A stretch of DNA of 64,000 nt from Euphorbia lathyris (GCF_963576675.1 NC_088913.1:2671001-2735000), one strand, 5' to 3'; counted from the stretch's first letter, positions 1-12,216 are shown. The notes: a model not told the origin generated them from the sequence alone. Numbers and translations are program-made.

Positions 1-1250
1 CTGGTGTTAAGGTGGGCTCTTACCGGACAGTCTTCCGTATACAGCTTGCAAAAAAAACTCCCTTGCCATATTTTTCAGCATCTCACTATCCCAGACCCAG
101 TTCCCTTCAGAGTTTCGCAGACCATTGATTTTGTTTCGTCTTCTTCGAATAATGGTTGTTGTATGGAAAAATGAAGTATTTCTATCCCCTTCCCGCAGCC
201 AAAGGATCCTCGACTTCTGAGCCCAGTAGCATTCCTCTATTCTTAGAATATCATTTAGTTCATCTAGAAGCCTCCTTTCAAGTCTGATCAAACCCTGATT
301 ACACCTTTCGGAAAGAGCTCTTTGGACCCCTGCGAGCCTAGCATACACCCGATTCCTTCGTCTGAAGATATTGCCAAAAGAATGGTTGTTCCAATTACTG
401 ATCTTATCCGTCAGATTCTGAATTTGGTCACTTAGCTTTTCCTCCTGCTTCCACCAACTGGTTATTTGGTCTTTGAATCCTGGCGCTTCCAGCCAGGCAT
501 TCAGGAAACGAAACGGGGCCTGAGGTCTCTTGCTAGTCTGGCTCAGCTCTACAAGGATAGGAACATGGTCAGATTGATTTCTTTGGAGGTGCCTAACGGT
601 GGCTTCCGGAAATCTGTGTCTCTAGTCAATAGAGCACAAGCCCCTGTCAAGGCGGCACACAATGCGAGTTCTAGGGGTGACTCCTCGGAACCAAGTAAAG
701 GGAGGGCCTACGAACCCAAGATCCACCAGCCCTAGATCCGCAATCCAGTTTGAGAACGGGACGCTTCTATCAATAACCCCAGCTGAGCCACCTTGCTTCT
801 CCAACTGAGAGCTAATGCAATTGAAATCACCGCACAACAGCCACGGGTGATCAACCATCCGCTTCATATCTCTCATACTGTCAAAGAACAGCTTTTTATA
901 GTTCATCTAGGGACGCACATAGACGGCAGTGAGCAGAAAAGGTTGGTTCTGTAAAGCTCCTTGTTTCATAGTAACTAAGGAGTGAATGAATTGCATGTCT
1001 TTGCACTTAACCTCAATCTCTAGTTCATTCTCATCCCAGAATAGCCAAATTCCCCCACTGAAACCTTCCGCATCTACAAGCGTGTAGTTAGGAAGGTACA
1101 CTTGTCTACTGATGTCTTTAGCACGAGCACTGGGAATTCTGGTTTCAACTAAACATAAAATGGAAGGCTTGTGGATCTTCACAAGGTGGCGGAGGGCTCT
1201 TTGAAAGGCGGTGCCGCCAGCACCGAAACAATTCCGAACCTCAAAGAAAC
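1..1250 (-). pseudogene. LINE ORF2 5' part: apurinic-type endonuclease and linker to RT
   Basis: One minus-strand frame reads through the endonuclease/exonuclease/phosphatase fold typical of plant LINE ORF2. It starts just after ORF1 with a degenerate form of the usual N-terminal asparagine motif (NCFGAGG where the family has NCRGAGG). Further on are ETRIP (about 1125-1140) and GDFNC (about 830-845). Two TAG codons interrupt the same frame, one after VYVRP (about 907) and one near 622 in the RLDRGL motif region. The frame 7-348 is the linker that precedes the RT palm, with WLREGDRNTSFFH recognisable. There is no ATG close to the ORF1 stop, so the natural start is uncertain. Confidence 0.82.
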
Positions 1251-1256
1251 CCGGGC

Positions 1257-2786
1257 TTAGGAAAGCTTCTGGACACTTCCTCCACCCACTTCCCCTCCTT
1301 TTTGTCTAGCACGGTCGCGCAGCAACTGACTTAACTTGTCATCTCTCCCCCACCCCATTCCGAAGCTAAGTTTGTTCATGTCAATTGGTTGGAGAGCGAG
1401 ACATGTTTCTGGCTCAGTTCTAACACGTTTCCCTCGATTACTGTTCAGGCTGATATCCTCCTGTCGGTTCTGTTCGATTCCAGGCTCATCCTCCATGATC
1501 ATCTCTTGGTTCCCTGTGTCCAGGTTGGCAAACGGGTTAGGATCACAGAATTCCCTCTGACCCAGGGTCATGCTTGTGGATCCTCCTGGCTTTTCAAATC
1601 TTTTACCAGCAGTTGTCCTTGGTTTTGCAGTTCTAGTGCTTATTCCCTGTTCCTTCTGACTGCTGAATCCCTCGAAACTCTTGGTCGTAAGGGGCAATGC
1701 CTTTCCTGGCGGCACAAATGGATTCGGAGTTTGTTGATTATCCATCCTCTCCACTCTTCTATTACTTCCTCTGTTATCCTGTCCCCTTGGCGTGAATTTT
1801 CGTCTTGGAACTATCATCCATGGTCCATAATCCTTTGGGGTATTACAGGCACTGCCTGCTTCGGGGTTCTTCGGTGTTTCTTGATTGGTGTTAGTGTTTC
1901 CATCAGTACCAGCATTCTCCTCCTGTTCAACTGCCATGTCATTCATCCCTGTCTGTTCCTTCGGTGGTATCGCACTCGGCCAACTGCATCCTGTCTTAAG
2001 GTGTCCATATCTTCCACAGTTCGTGCAGGCTATGTGTAGCCCCTCATATTCCACCCTCTGAACATCCCCTTCTAATTCGAACTGCGCAACAAGGGGTTGT
2101 TGCAAGTTTACTTCGACACAAACTCGAGCAAATCTCCCCCTGGTCTTTTGAGCTGTGTTCTCATCAACCCTGATGGGCTTCCCAATAACCTCTGCTAGTC
2201 CAAGAAGGACATCAACATCATAATAGAGGAGAGGAAGTTGGGGGAACCTTACCCATACTAAGGATTTTTCCACACAGGCTGCAGCTGGATTGAAATCAGC
2301 ATCCCAAGTTCTGACTGTTAGATAATGTCCCTGAATAAGCCAAGGCCCGTCGTTAATAACATGGTCACGATCTATGTCGTTATCAAATTGGACTATGTGA
2401 AATCCCTCCCCTAGGTCCATCATACTGAATCCCGCAATCAGGTTCCAGAGTTCTGCTGTCCTTTTCTGGAGAGCTACATACCCCAAATTCCTTCCCAGTA
2501 TTTTGATCACTAGCGCCTTCTCCCATGGGACACTTAGTCTCTTCTTCAGTTCAGGGTCAATAGTAACTCGTGGGCGGAGTGGATTGGATTCCGGGGTCTC
2601 GATGGTAAGGAGTCCAGCTGTGCGGAGATTCGTGCGGGATCGGGTGGGGACGGTAGCGGTTTTTGCTTCAGCAATATCTTTCCAAGATCGGTTCGGGGCG
2701 TCAGCCTCACCAGAAACACGGTTGCCATTTAAGTCCGGCGGGACAGGGATCGGAGGCCTGAGAGGGTTGGGGAAGGGCATCGCCAT
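1257..2786 (-). CDS. LINE ORF1: DUF4283 / CCHC zinc-knuckle RNA-binding protein
   Basis: An uninterrupted 509-aa frame. Residues about 80-230 look like the plant LINE DUF4283 domain. They are followed near residues 250-268 by a knuckle with Cys-x2-Cys-x4-His-x4-Cys spacing (CTNCGRYGHLKTGC). The C-terminal half is low-complexity, rich in Pro, Asn, Gln and charged residues. ORF1 proteins of this type are thought to bind element RNA in a ribonucleoprotein particle. The start is the first ATG of the long frame, at 2786. ORF1 is intact while ORF2 is broken, so any activity would need ORF2 supplied in trans. Family assignment is firm; activity is not known. Confidence 0.88.
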   Translation of the reverse strand: MAMPFPNPLRPPIPVPPDLNGNRVSGEADAPNRSWKDIAEAKTATVPTRSRTNLRTAGLLTIETPESNPLRPRVTIDPELKKRLSVPWEKALVIKILGRNLGYVALQKRTAELWNLIAGFSMMDLGEGFHIVQFDNDIDRDHVINDGPWLIQGHYLTVRTWDADFNPAAACVEKSLVWVRFPQLPLLYYDVDVLLGLAEVIGKPIRVDENTAQKTRGRFARVCVEVNLQQPLVAQFELEGDVQRVEYEGLHIACTNCGRYGHLKTGCSWPSAIPPKEQTGMNDMAVEQEENAGTDGNTNTNQETPKNPEAGSACNTPKDYGPWMIVPRRKFTPRGQDNRGSNRRVERMDNQQTPNPFVPPGKALPLTTKSFEGFSSQKEQGISTRTAKPRTTAGKRFEKPGGSTSMTLGQREFCDPNPFANLDTGNQEMIMEDEPGIEQNRQEDISLNSNRGKRVRTEPETCLALQPIDMNKLSFGMGWGRDDKLSQLLRDRARQKGGEVGGGSVQKLS

Positions 2787-2819
2787 GAGCCCTAGAGAGA
2801 GAAGATAAAATCCAAATTT

Positions 2820-3156
2820 CTCTTTTTAATTTTAAACATATAAAAACACATAAAATCTCTTATCTAATATAAGTTTGTTTAATTCAATATAATTCATTTA
2901 AGTTCTTAATCTGGGTATTAATAAATATCCAACAGTACCTCATGCTATGCTAATTTGGTACTAAAAAGTCAATTAAATGAGTCAATACAACTCAATCTTC
3001 TATAAATATCAAATTAGGATAAATAATTTAAATTTTGACTTGATTAAATATCTAAATCATTCAAAATAGTCAAACTGATTGCCCACTAATTTTGGTAATC
3101 CATTGCAATTAGCTAACATGATAGAAGATTGCATGCGATGATTAATAAAAAAAACA
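2820..3156. other. AT-rich intergenic stretch
   Basis: No ORF, repeat or recognisable motif beyond simple AT-richness. Confidence 0.5.
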
Positions 3157-3165
3157 TAACAATAT

Positions 3166-3316
3166 GGTGTCCGTTATAGTTACTTTGTTTTTTACAAAGT
3201 ACCGTTACTTGATTCTCATATTCACCATTGGATTAATTTTATGCTCCATCATCCAATGGTGAAAACACATCAAGTAACGGTACTTTGTAGAAAACAAAGT
3301 AACCACAGCGGGCACC
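3166..3316. mobile_element. Mutator-type MITE (151 bp)
   Basis: Nearly the whole element is an inverted repeat: the first ~48 bases (from GGTGTCCGTTATAG) pair with the last ~48 (ending GCGGGCACC). It is flanked by a perfect 9-bp duplication, TAACAATAT, at 3157-3165 and 3317-3325. A 9-bp TSD with long terminal inverted repeats is the Mutator signature. No coding capacity. Confidence 0.88.
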
Positions 3317-3344
3317 TAACAATATATGTCACTATTTAAATAAA

Positions 3345-3758
3345 GTCGTAATACACAAATAACCTCATGAACTTGTCCAAATATTGCAACTGCCCCCTCC
3401 AACTTTCAATTGTAACAACTTACCCCTCAAACTTGTCCAATTGTAAAACATAACCCCAAATTGAGAATTTTTTTACCCCGTACTTGAAGCAACAGTAAAA
3501 ATGTTTCTCCGGATTCGTATCACGCCAAAGATCTGATTATCACACTCCACGAGCGTTATAACTTTTGTATTTCACGTGTTTCTTCAATTGGAGTCCATGT
3601 CAGCAATTTGGGGTTATGTTTTACAATTGGACAAGTTTGAGGGGTTAGGTTTTACAATTGGACAAGTTTGAGGGGTAAGTTGTTACAATTGAAAGTTCGG
3701 AGAGAGGGGACAGTTGTAACATTTGGATAAATTTAGGGGGTTATTTATGTATTAGGCC
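3345..3758. mobile_element. Mutator-type MITE, 'GAACTTGTCC' family
   Basis: Inverted repeats built from short iterated phrases (AACTTGTCCAA, CCCCTC and complements) run inward from GTCGTAATAC and end ATTAGGCC. The perfect 9-bp TSD TTAAATAAA lies at 3336-3344 and 3759-3767. The element is non-coding and has the same style as the elements at 23707-24230 and 27901-28413. Confidence 0.87.
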
Positions 3759-3767
3759 TTAAATAAA

Positions 3768-4666
3768 TCACCTAGTTTTAAATTTTCAATGTAAACTTTG
3801 ACTTTTTTTTATAAAAATTTCATATATCATTACATTAACTTAAAAAGTATAAATACAACACGAAAATAAAGAGAAATAAAACCTCCATCCCATACAGGCT
3901 AGGCTATAACCAGTACAATATCTATAAAGGGAAGAAAATAAATTACAAAAAGCAATAAAAAGACTACAAAGAGCAATAAAAAAATTCAAATACAATAAAG
4001 ATAGAAATCATATCCTTCTCGTCAGTCGAATCCCGTTAAAAAACCGTTGTAATCCATGTTTCATCATTTAAGCTTTTTCGGACATTCGGATTTGAGTCGT
4101 TTCTGTTTTTGCAACCACATGGATCTATAAATCTACGGACAAGATGAACCTTTTCCGTTATTGCTAAAACTGAAAAAAGAATAAAAGAAAGAAGTATAGC
4201 TAACAAATGTAGATCTGAGGAAAAAAGAAGTTCAAGAATGTATATAGACTTCAAACTAACAAGAAAAAGTAAATTTGAAACTAAAAACGAAGACTAAAAT
4301 ATAAATGGGAGGAGGAAAAATGAACAAGTTAAGTACACCTGAAAAAGTGACGGTGACAGCGGCGGTAGCGACAATGGCGAGATCTGAGAAGAAGAAAAAA
4401 CAATTTTGACTTTTTTTCTGAAGAAAGAAAACTCGGTGGTATTGGAAAGGACATATCGTGTGATACCGTAAGGAATATTTTCTAGCATAATTTTAGAGAG
4501 TATTCAACCACGTGGATCGATCCTTACTATCCGGATAATTCATAAGAACCGTCTGATAGTTTATAAGGAATATATCCCCTAAACATACTCAAAGCACCAT
4601 CTCGCTACGTGGATCAATATCCACCGTAAGAATCGGTACAATGGAGGAAGGAGAGCCCTTGGATCC
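3768..4666. other. Intergenic DNA with no supported gene
   Basis: AT-rich DNA. Two short minus-strand ORFs (4036-4254 and 4294-4488) look random in composition and match nothing I know. A loosely repeated motif around ACGTGGATC at 4510-4620 also appears inverted near 12500. The last five bases, GATCC (4662-4666), are the left TSD of the next element. Confidence 0.5.
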
Positions 4667-6415
4667 TGTCACGTCCGTGTCTAAATTTCTAGAATTTATA
4701 TCTTGATATTAGTATATGTCATAATTATTGGGTGTGTGAAATTAATTCGGTGCTATAGGAAAAGTTTGGAGGTAATTCGATGATTTTATGTGTAAATTAA
4801 AAGTTTAGAGTAATTTTTAAAAGATTATATAAAGATGGAGGATCAAACGTGATATTTATCAAATTTGAGATATATATCTCTATTGTTCCAGAGAATTCAT
4901 GATCGTTGTTATCTTCTTTTTCATTTCTTTTTCTTTTTCTATTTCCTTTTAAATTCATCAATTTTCTCTGAACCGTTTCTCCACCGTTTCTTTGATTTAC
5001 GGATATTCGACCGTCCGAATCACTCGAAATTGGAACCATAGTATTCTTATGTATAGATCGAAGTCCTAACCGAAGAGTTTTTGAATTTCGGAAGTGTTTG
5101 GAGGGAAACGTCTTAGACAGAATTTAGCGGCGAATCGATCGGGTGTATTTTGTTCAATTAGTGACCAAGGTAAGTAACTATCAACTATGTTTTGAGTTTT
5201 ATGTATATAGATTAATATATATCAAAGATTTTCAGAAATTGATATTTTAGGGTTATGCACGAATTTTGTAAAATTAGGGTTTTTCATGATTTTGCTTTTT
5301 ATTGTGAAATTACGGTTCAAATGAAGCTATTGATTATACTTGTATGTGAATTTCAGATTTTACTTGATTATGTTGATTTAAGGCTTAATTTGGTTGATTT
5401 ACATATATACATATATGTTTTTGGTTTCAATATATATCTATATTGAACAAAATGAATTTGATGATTTCTTACGAATTGTTTTTGGATTGAGAAATCTGTT
5501 GCGGTTATTGTTGTTATTATTTTGGGTTGAAGTCCAAATATGATTTTTATGATACAAATGGGCTAATTGAAGCCGAATGATTTATGATTATGAAACAGTT
5601 TGAAATTTGATTGTGAAATGAAATTTGAGCACGTTATGCTTTTATGATTTTATATCCATCGAGAGTTATCCGGATCGGTGGTTTTATATTTGAAGACCAT
5701 GTTCAGTGAGGGACATGGCCTGTGTACACAGTCTGAAAGACCTATTGGGTATGGCAAAGAAGTGTCGGGTAAGACCATATGGGATAGGCAATGTTAAGAG
5801 ACGTCTCGACTATATATGTGGTTATGGATTGATACTTAAGGGGAGAAACTCGAGGATGGATACAATCTTTTAAGTTCATTTGGATTATGTTTTTGGTTAT
5901 GATTGATTTTGATATAAGGTTTTACGTTTGATTAAATACGAGTTGGTTTGATAAAACCCTTATTTGATTACAATATTTTATAAGGTTTTGAACTCAAGAA
6001 TCGATACAAGATTATATATTTTTATGGTTTTGGTTTACCACTTTGACTATATTATGAACTTACGTTTTGAGTATATTTTATAAGGTTTGGATTAAATCCC
6101 TTTATAAATGTATATATGTAGCTATGTTAAATAAAGTTGGTTTTTATAGCTGATAGATTCTTACTGAGATTTTTGTCTCACGTTTTTAAATGTTTTAATG
6201 TTTTTAGGTGAGAAAGTACAGGATATAGAGAAGGTTACCGACCGTTTAGGCAGGGTTTGGAAGTTGGTTGCTTATTGTGAGAATTATGGTTAGAATTTTG
6301 GTAGTTCAATTGTAATATAATGGCGTTGGATAATTTGGAGACTCTTAAGTATTAATTATGATCTTTCTATTTCACGCCCGATGCCGATTGAGGTCGTCTA
6401 GGGTCGGGTGTGACA
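4667..6415 (+). repeat. 5' LTR of the non-autonomous element
   Basis: Starts TGTCACG and ends GTGTGACA, 1749 bp. It carries a long pyrimidine run near 4910-4950. A small ORF on its minus strand (4797-5039) recurs in the other LTR and is probably chance. Confidence 0.9.
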
Positions 6416-6418
6416 GTT

Positions 6419-6430
6419 TGGTATCAGAGC
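6419..6430 (+). promoter_or_regulatory. Primer-binding site (initiator tRNA-Met type)
   Basis: TGGTATCAGAGC begins 3 bases after the 5' LTR. This is the standard plant retrotransposon site complementary to the 3' end of initiator tRNA-Met, and it fixes the plus orientation. Confidence 0.92.
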
Positions 6431-8513
6431 TCTAGGTTAAATTCTTCGGACCTAAGATTGATAGTAATTGAGGAATATCGATATTTGATGATAGCTAAGA
6501 AATAATCGACAGTAATTGAGGAATATGGATATTTAGTGATAGCTAAGAAATAATTTGGAATTTTTCGAGGATTGAGTAACTAGCTAATGAGGTGTAAAAA
6601 TGAGATTTGATGGTTAGCAATATCTAGGTGTATGAAAAATAGTAAATTATTTGATATTTGGTGATATGGGTTATGAGTAAGTCATAACTTTGAGCTAGAG
6701 ATATAGAGAATTGTCTATATAGGTGCTGCTGAAAAATCAGATTCGTATCTAAATCTTATGATGCATTTTTCGACCAGATAGAGGCCGAATCTGTCAGGGA
6801 GTCCTAAATGAAAGTTCTTTATTTTTATCTTACGTTTCCAGGGGTTTCTGAATCGTCTTATTCGGACTCCGTATGAAGAAGTTAGGCTATAAACGGAATA
6901 TGTAGGTCATTTTGGCTTTAAACCAGAATTTGGTTTTTGTTTTGATTTTTCTCCTTAGTATGACTTGAAGTTGATATTTGAGAGTTTAATAGTTAGCTTA
7001 AAAATATACGTATCTCAGATGTGAAGTAAGGTTATGAGACTTTGAAATGATATGATGAGTTTTGAAGCTAATATATATGATACCGAAAATGTGGAGATTT
7101 CAATTAATTGTTTTGGAGATTGATTCATAATTTGGAAATTATAACATGAATTTAGTGTATTATAGAATCTTAAGTTGAATAAATGAGATCTGAAAATTGG
7201 TGAACTTCATTGGGTTGAGGTTTAGAATTATTGAGAGGTATATAAATGATGTTTAGAGAGATACCGATGTTAGTGATCAATGAGAAGTAAGGTGGGAGAA
7301 TATATCAGAGTTCGTGATTTGATGCTTACATATGAAAATTTGGTAAGCTTAAATAGTGTTTGAGGAAATAATTAAGATATGAATTTTGAGGACAAATTTT
7401 TCTGATCTTAAGCACAGTTTGAGGTAGGAAATTAAGAGATAAATATGATATAAGAGGAAATTTATAGTTGAAGTTTGTGTGATTATGGTTTAAGTTTATA
7501 TAAGGATCAAATTGCGTGTTTATAGGTCAAATAAGAAAATCGAATAGAGTTTGGAAAAAAAAACATTGATTATCGTAATTTAGGTACTCTATCTTCATTG
7601 GTTATATGGTTTGGAGAAATGATTGAAGTTTCGAGGATTATAGTAGAAATTTACATAAAGATCAAATTGAGTAGTTATAGATCAAATAAAGAAATTGAAT
7701 GACATTATAAAAATTTTAGGTTTTTATTGTGTTTGAGGATATTACTTGGAGATTTCAAAAACTTTCATATTGTGATTTAAGTAAATCGTATTTGTTATCC
7801 ATATAGTTTGATGAGAAACTTAAATTTATTTGGAGTTATTAATGGGATGTGGGATGATGGGTATAAGAATGATCTATATTGATTTTTCTTATTGTAAGGA
7901 TTTGATTATAGAGGTTTTACGAAAATAAATAAGTCAATGTGATATTCATAGAGGAAATATGTTATCGATATAAGGTTTATATTTGATTGATGATGATGAC
8001 TTGGAGTTCGTATTCATCATGATTGGAGTGAAAAATTCTAGATATAAATATTATTATTATGATGAAGTAAGATCATATGCTGATGCAAATCATTGATTCG
8101 AAATATTTGAAGTTTAAGAAAAATATAATATCATACATATTAGCGGTTCAAACGTTATTTTTTTGAAGTCTGTAGAATTTGGAGATAGGTGAAATATAAT
8201 TGATATATATGCAATTGATGGAATCAATTGTGATTTAAATTTATGGAAGTGAGATTTGGTGTATGTTAGGAAGATATGAATGATATTTGACGTTTTATTG
8301 TGGATTATGGTGATGGAATTAACTAGGTTGAAGTTTAGAGTTACTAAGAGTTATGTATAAATAATTATTACAGTGATGTGGATATGGATAAATGATGGAG
8401 TTAATGGAAGAAAATATTAGAATTTGTGGTCTTATGATGATTATGAGGAATCATGGTTTCGGAAGGAAATTAAGATAGATTAGAGAATATGAATTTCGTG
8501 GACGAAATTTCTT
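6431..8513 (+). other. Non-coding internal region of the LTR element
   Basis: About 2.1 kb of AT-rich, stop-dense sequence with no Gag, protease, RT or integrase motif in any frame. A repeat of about 70 bp (near 6463-6555, GATAGCTAAGAAATAAT twice) lies after the primer site. I see no other structure. Confidence 0.75.
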
Positions 8514-8526
8514 AAGGTGGGGAGAA
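8514..8526 (+). promoter_or_regulatory. Polypurine tract before the 3' LTR
   Basis: AAGGTGGGGAGAA sits directly before the second LTR, where plus-strand priming occurs in LTR retrotransposons. Confidence 0.85.
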
Positions 8527-8527
8527 T

Positions 8528-10269
8528 TGCCACGTCTGTGTCTAAATTTCTAGAATTTATATCTTGATATTAGTATATGTCATAATTATTGGGTGTGTGA
8601 AATTAATTCGGTGCTATAGGAAAAGTTTGGAGGTAATTCGATGATTTTATGTGTAAATTAAAAGTTTAGAGTAATTTTTAAAAGATTATATAAAGATGGA
8701 GGATCAAACGTGATATTTGTCAAATTTGAGATATATATCTCTATTGTTTCAGAGAATTCATGATCGTTGTTATCTTCTTTTTCATTTCTTTTTCTTTTTC
8801 TATTTCCTTTTAAATTCATCAATTTTCTCTGAACCATTTCTCCACCGTTTCTTTGATTTACGGCGACTGTTCGAATCACTCGAAATTGGAACCATAGTAT
8901 CCTTATGTATAGATCGAAGTCCTAACCGAAGAGTTTTTGAATTTCAGAAGTGTTTGGAGGGAAACGTCTTAGACAGAATTTAGCGGCGAATCGACCGGGT
9001 GTATTTTGTTCAATTAGTGACCAAGGTAAGTAACTATCAACTATGTTTTGAGTTTTATGTATATAGATTAATATATATCAAAGATTTTCAGAAATTGATA
9101 TTTTAGGGTTATGCACGAATTTTGTAAAATTAGGGTTTTTCATGATTTTGCTTTTTATTGTGAAATTACGGTTCAAATGAAGCTATTGATTATGCTTCTA
9201 TATGAATTTCAGATTTTACTTGATTATGTTGATTTAAGGCTTAATGGTTGATTTACATATATACATATATGTTTTTGGTTTCAATATATATCTATATTGA
9301 ACAAAATGAATTTGATGATTTCTTACGAATTGTTTTTGGATTGAGAAATCTGTTGCGGTTATTGTTGTTATTATTTTGGGTTGAAGTCCAAATATGATTT
9401 TTATGATACAAAAGGGCTAATTGAAGCCAAATGATTTATGATTATGAAACCGTTTGGAATTTGATTGTGAAATGAAATTTGAGCACGTTATGCTTTTATG
9501 ATTTTATATCCATCGAGAGTTATCCGGATCGGTGGTTTTATATTTGAAGACCATGTTCAGTGAGGGACATGGCCTGTGTACACAGTCTGAAAGACCTATT
9601 GGGTATGGCAAAGAAGTTTCGGGTAAGACCATATGGGATAGGCAATGTTAAGAGACGTCTCGACTATATATGTGGTTATGGATTGATACTTAAGGGGAGA
9701 AACTCGAGGATGGATACAATCTTTTAAGTTCATTTGGATTATGTTTTTGGTTATGATTGATTTTGATATAAGGTTTTACGTTTGATTAAATACGAGTTGG
9801 TTTGATAAAACACTTATTTGATTACAATATTTTATAAGGTTTTGAACTCAAGAATCGATACAAGATTATATATTTTTATGGTTTTGGTTTACCACTTTGA
9901 CTATATTATGAACTTACGTTTTGAGTATATTTTATAAGGTTTGGATTAAATCCCTTTATAAATGTATATATGTAGCTATGTTAAATAAAGTTGGTTTTTA
10001 TAGCTGATAGATTCTTACTGAGATTTTTGTCTCACGTTTTTAAATGTTTTAATGTTTTTAGGTGAGAAAGTACAGGATATAGAGAAGGTTACCGACCGTT
10101 TAGGCAGGGTTTGGAAGTTGGTTGCTTATTGTGAGAATTATGGTTAGAATTTTGGTAGTTCAATTGTAATATAATGGCGTTGGATAATTTGGAGACTCTT
10201 AAGTATTGATTATGATCTTTCTATTTCACGCCCGATGCCGATTGAGGTCGTCTAGGGTCGGGTGTGATA
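8528..10269 (+). repeat. 3' LTR of the non-autonomous element
   Basis: Near-copy of 4667-6415, 1742 bp. It starts TGCCACG and ends GTGTGATA; the expected terminal CA has become TA, so the integration end is mutated. It differs by a 5-bp and a 2-bp deletion plus scattered substitutions. Confidence 0.9.
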
Positions 10270-10274
10270 GATCC

Positions 10275-10645
10275 TGTGAGGCGGTTATGCAAAGGACGTC
10301 TGCTATATGGCAAGGCATGTCGCCCGACGTTATAACGACTTAGGAGCCTCAAGACTAATTAAAAGATGACACATGTCTAATGAGTCACTAGGGCAAACAT
10401 TTTCCAAGATTACAACAACTATCATTGACTCTGTTATATATAGAAAAGGTAAGCATCCTAAAGAGGTATGTATTATCAAAGTCACCAATGTTCTCATTGT
10501 CTTCAACCCTCCTAAAACTTTTGCTAACTTAAGCATCAGAGCGGATTCATCGGACTTATGCCCCTCTATGGCCTACTGTAAAAAGGTTTGTAACCATATC
10601 ATGTGTAGATATGTATTTCATACTAATTTCTTTACATGAAACAAT
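10275..10645. other. Intergenic DNA, possibly more of the Copia relic
   Basis: Two overlapping ORFs on opposite strands (10330-10536 minus, 10373-10639 plus) lack recognisable motifs. The stretch adjoins the Copia relic and may be its decayed 3' part; I cannot show that. Confidence 0.3.
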
Positions 10646-10649
10646 ATCT

Positions 10650-11610
10650 TTCATCACTTGATGTCTATATTTTTTGCTTGCGCATGGTATTTGAGATCTT
10701 TCGTATATGTTATTGTTGATTGACTATCATAATACACCAAGATTGGATCAATAGTGGCATTCGTTACTTTCAAATTATCCATGAATCACCTTAACCGAAC
10801 AACTTCTTAAGTTGTTGCGGGAAATGCAATATACTAAGTTTCCATTGTGGATAAGGATGTACATGATTATTTCTTACTAATCCAAGATGTGACACCATTT
10901 TTCATTAAAAAAACATATCGAGAGGTGGACTTTCTTTTCTATAGATCTCCTCTATGATCAACATCGGTGAAACCTTTCAAATGCAACTCATTCCCTTGGT
11001 AGCATAATGAATAATCAGTTGTCCCTTCTCAGTATCATTTTCAATGCTTTTCAATGAGCTTGACCATGATTAGATTGACGCCTCCTTGTTATTCCAACAA
11101 CATAATATCGGGCCTCATACACTTCATTGCATACACCGGTTTCTAATTGCATTTGGATAAGGAATCTTACTCATTTGTTCATAAGGGTATCAATGGATTT
11201 ATAGTCTTGCATATTAAACCGCTCAAGTACTTTTCCTTATGTATCTCTCTTATGAAAGAGCTAACAATTTCATTTAGCGATCCTTAGAAATCTTAACTCC
11301 AATGGTATATACAACTTCACCATATTTTACATTTCAAAACTCATCCTTTAATTTTATTCACATACCCATTGTAATTCTCTACTATAATAATGTCATCCAC
11401 ATATAACGATAAGATAACAAACTTATCTTTGATTTTTTTTTTCTGTATATACACAATGATCTTGTTCAATCATAGTAAAACTAAATAACATTATTGCATT
11501 ATAAAATTGTATGTACTATTATCTTGAAGACTTTTTAAGACCATAAATTGATTTCAAACATTTATACACCTTTTGTTCTGATAACATCCAAATATTATCT
11601 AGGAGCAAAT
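10650..11610 (-). pseudogene. Copia pol relic (RT C-terminus to RNase H)
   Basis: Minus-strand fragments in the correct pol order: SIYGLK near 11540 (RT finger/palm), LYVDD near 11390-11405 (RT catalytic aspartates), FNM.D plus an RY-type motif near 11090-11230, then a decayed RNase H motif region near 10690-10850 (ETKYIA and YYDSQS-like). Many frameshifts and stops separate them. This is an old Copia copy with no visible LTRs; neighbouring sequence at 11640 comes from another element. Confidence 0.7.
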
Positions 11611-11639
11611 CTATAAAGCTTGATATAATTAAAGGACTA

Positions 11640-12157
11640 AAGAAGCATTTAGATATCGGCAGTGAACAAGATCCGCCAGCTAGATGGGGTATGAAGTAAG
11701 TCATACACCACAGAGGATCCTTGACATGTAGATACGCCTCGTAAAGGCCAAATGCCTCAAAGAGGTCCTCAACCGCCAAAGATTGGAAGACCCGCCATCT
11801 AGCATTGATCCGTCCAAGGATGTCGGCACTGTCTTCCCAAAGGGAAATTGAAGCCATTAAATAACTAGAAACATCTCCATAAATGAGCTAACGGCCAGAC
11901 AAGAATATGTAATAACTACTCATTAAAAGAGCATTAATGGAAGGCTTTCTAGTTACTAGTTTGATGGGTACAAGTATCCTAGTATAGAAAGCCTCACATC
12001 CCAATACATTGAGCTACACTTTTCTAATCCCACACTTTGTGCTTACAGATTATCATTATCATATCCTTTATTGACTTAAGTATCGGAGTGCCCACGACCG
12101 AACCCAACGGCGTCCCCCCCACAGGTGGAGCTCCGACTGAAGTTTGTACTAGAGTCA
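11640..12157 (+). mobile_element. Truncated Ty3/Gypsy (Tat-type) LTR
   Basis: The segment ends ...AGAGTCATCA and is followed at once by ATTGGTGCGGTGA, the same arrangement as the LTR/primer-site junction of the complete Gypsy element at 29145-29170. The text TTGACTTAAGTATCGGAGTG near 12070 is typical of the transcript-start region of Tat/Ogre-type LTRs. The 5' end of the LTR is not defined. The region overlaps a minus-strand ORF (11519-11857) that is a chance fusion of this LTR and Copia sequence. Confidence 0.6.
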
Positions 12158-12216
12158 TCAATTGGTGCGGTGAACGTGGAACTTTAGGATATATAGAGTT
12201 TACACCACGAACGTAA

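Larger units (their letters stand above)
1..2815 (-). mobile_element. LINE (non-LTR retrotransposon), truncated by the window edge
   Basis: The region holds the plant LINE order ORF1 then endonuclease on the minus strand, so the 5' end lies near 2815 and the reverse transcriptase would lie left of base 1. ORF1 has DUF4283 and a CCHC knuckle. ORF2 begins right after it in another frame. In ORF2 the endonuclease and the following linker are readable but carry in-frame stops, so this copy cannot make ORF2 protein. I could not identify a 5' TSD because the 3' end is outside the window. Confidence 0.9.
4667..10269 (+). mobile_element. Non-autonomous LTR retrotransposon with long LTRs (LARD-like)
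   Basis: Two direct repeats of about 1.75 kb (4667-6415 and 8528-10269) flank a 2.1 kb internal region. The 5-bp TSD GATCC is at 4662-4666 and 10270-10274. A primer-binding site follows the first LTR and a purine tract precedes the second. There is no gag or pol reading frame, so replication would depend on another element. By eye I count about 20 substitutions and two small indels between LTRs, suggesting a fairly recent insertion. The text just before the 3' LTR (GACGAAATTTCTTAAGG) resembles the end of Tekay-type chromoviruses, which I infer as its helper family. Confidence 0.9.

Noticed and set aside
1336..2808. Plus-strand ORFs opposite LINE ORF1 (1336-1560, 1389-2039, 2503-2808)
   Set aside because: Shadows of the 509-aa ORF1 on the other strand; no family motifs.
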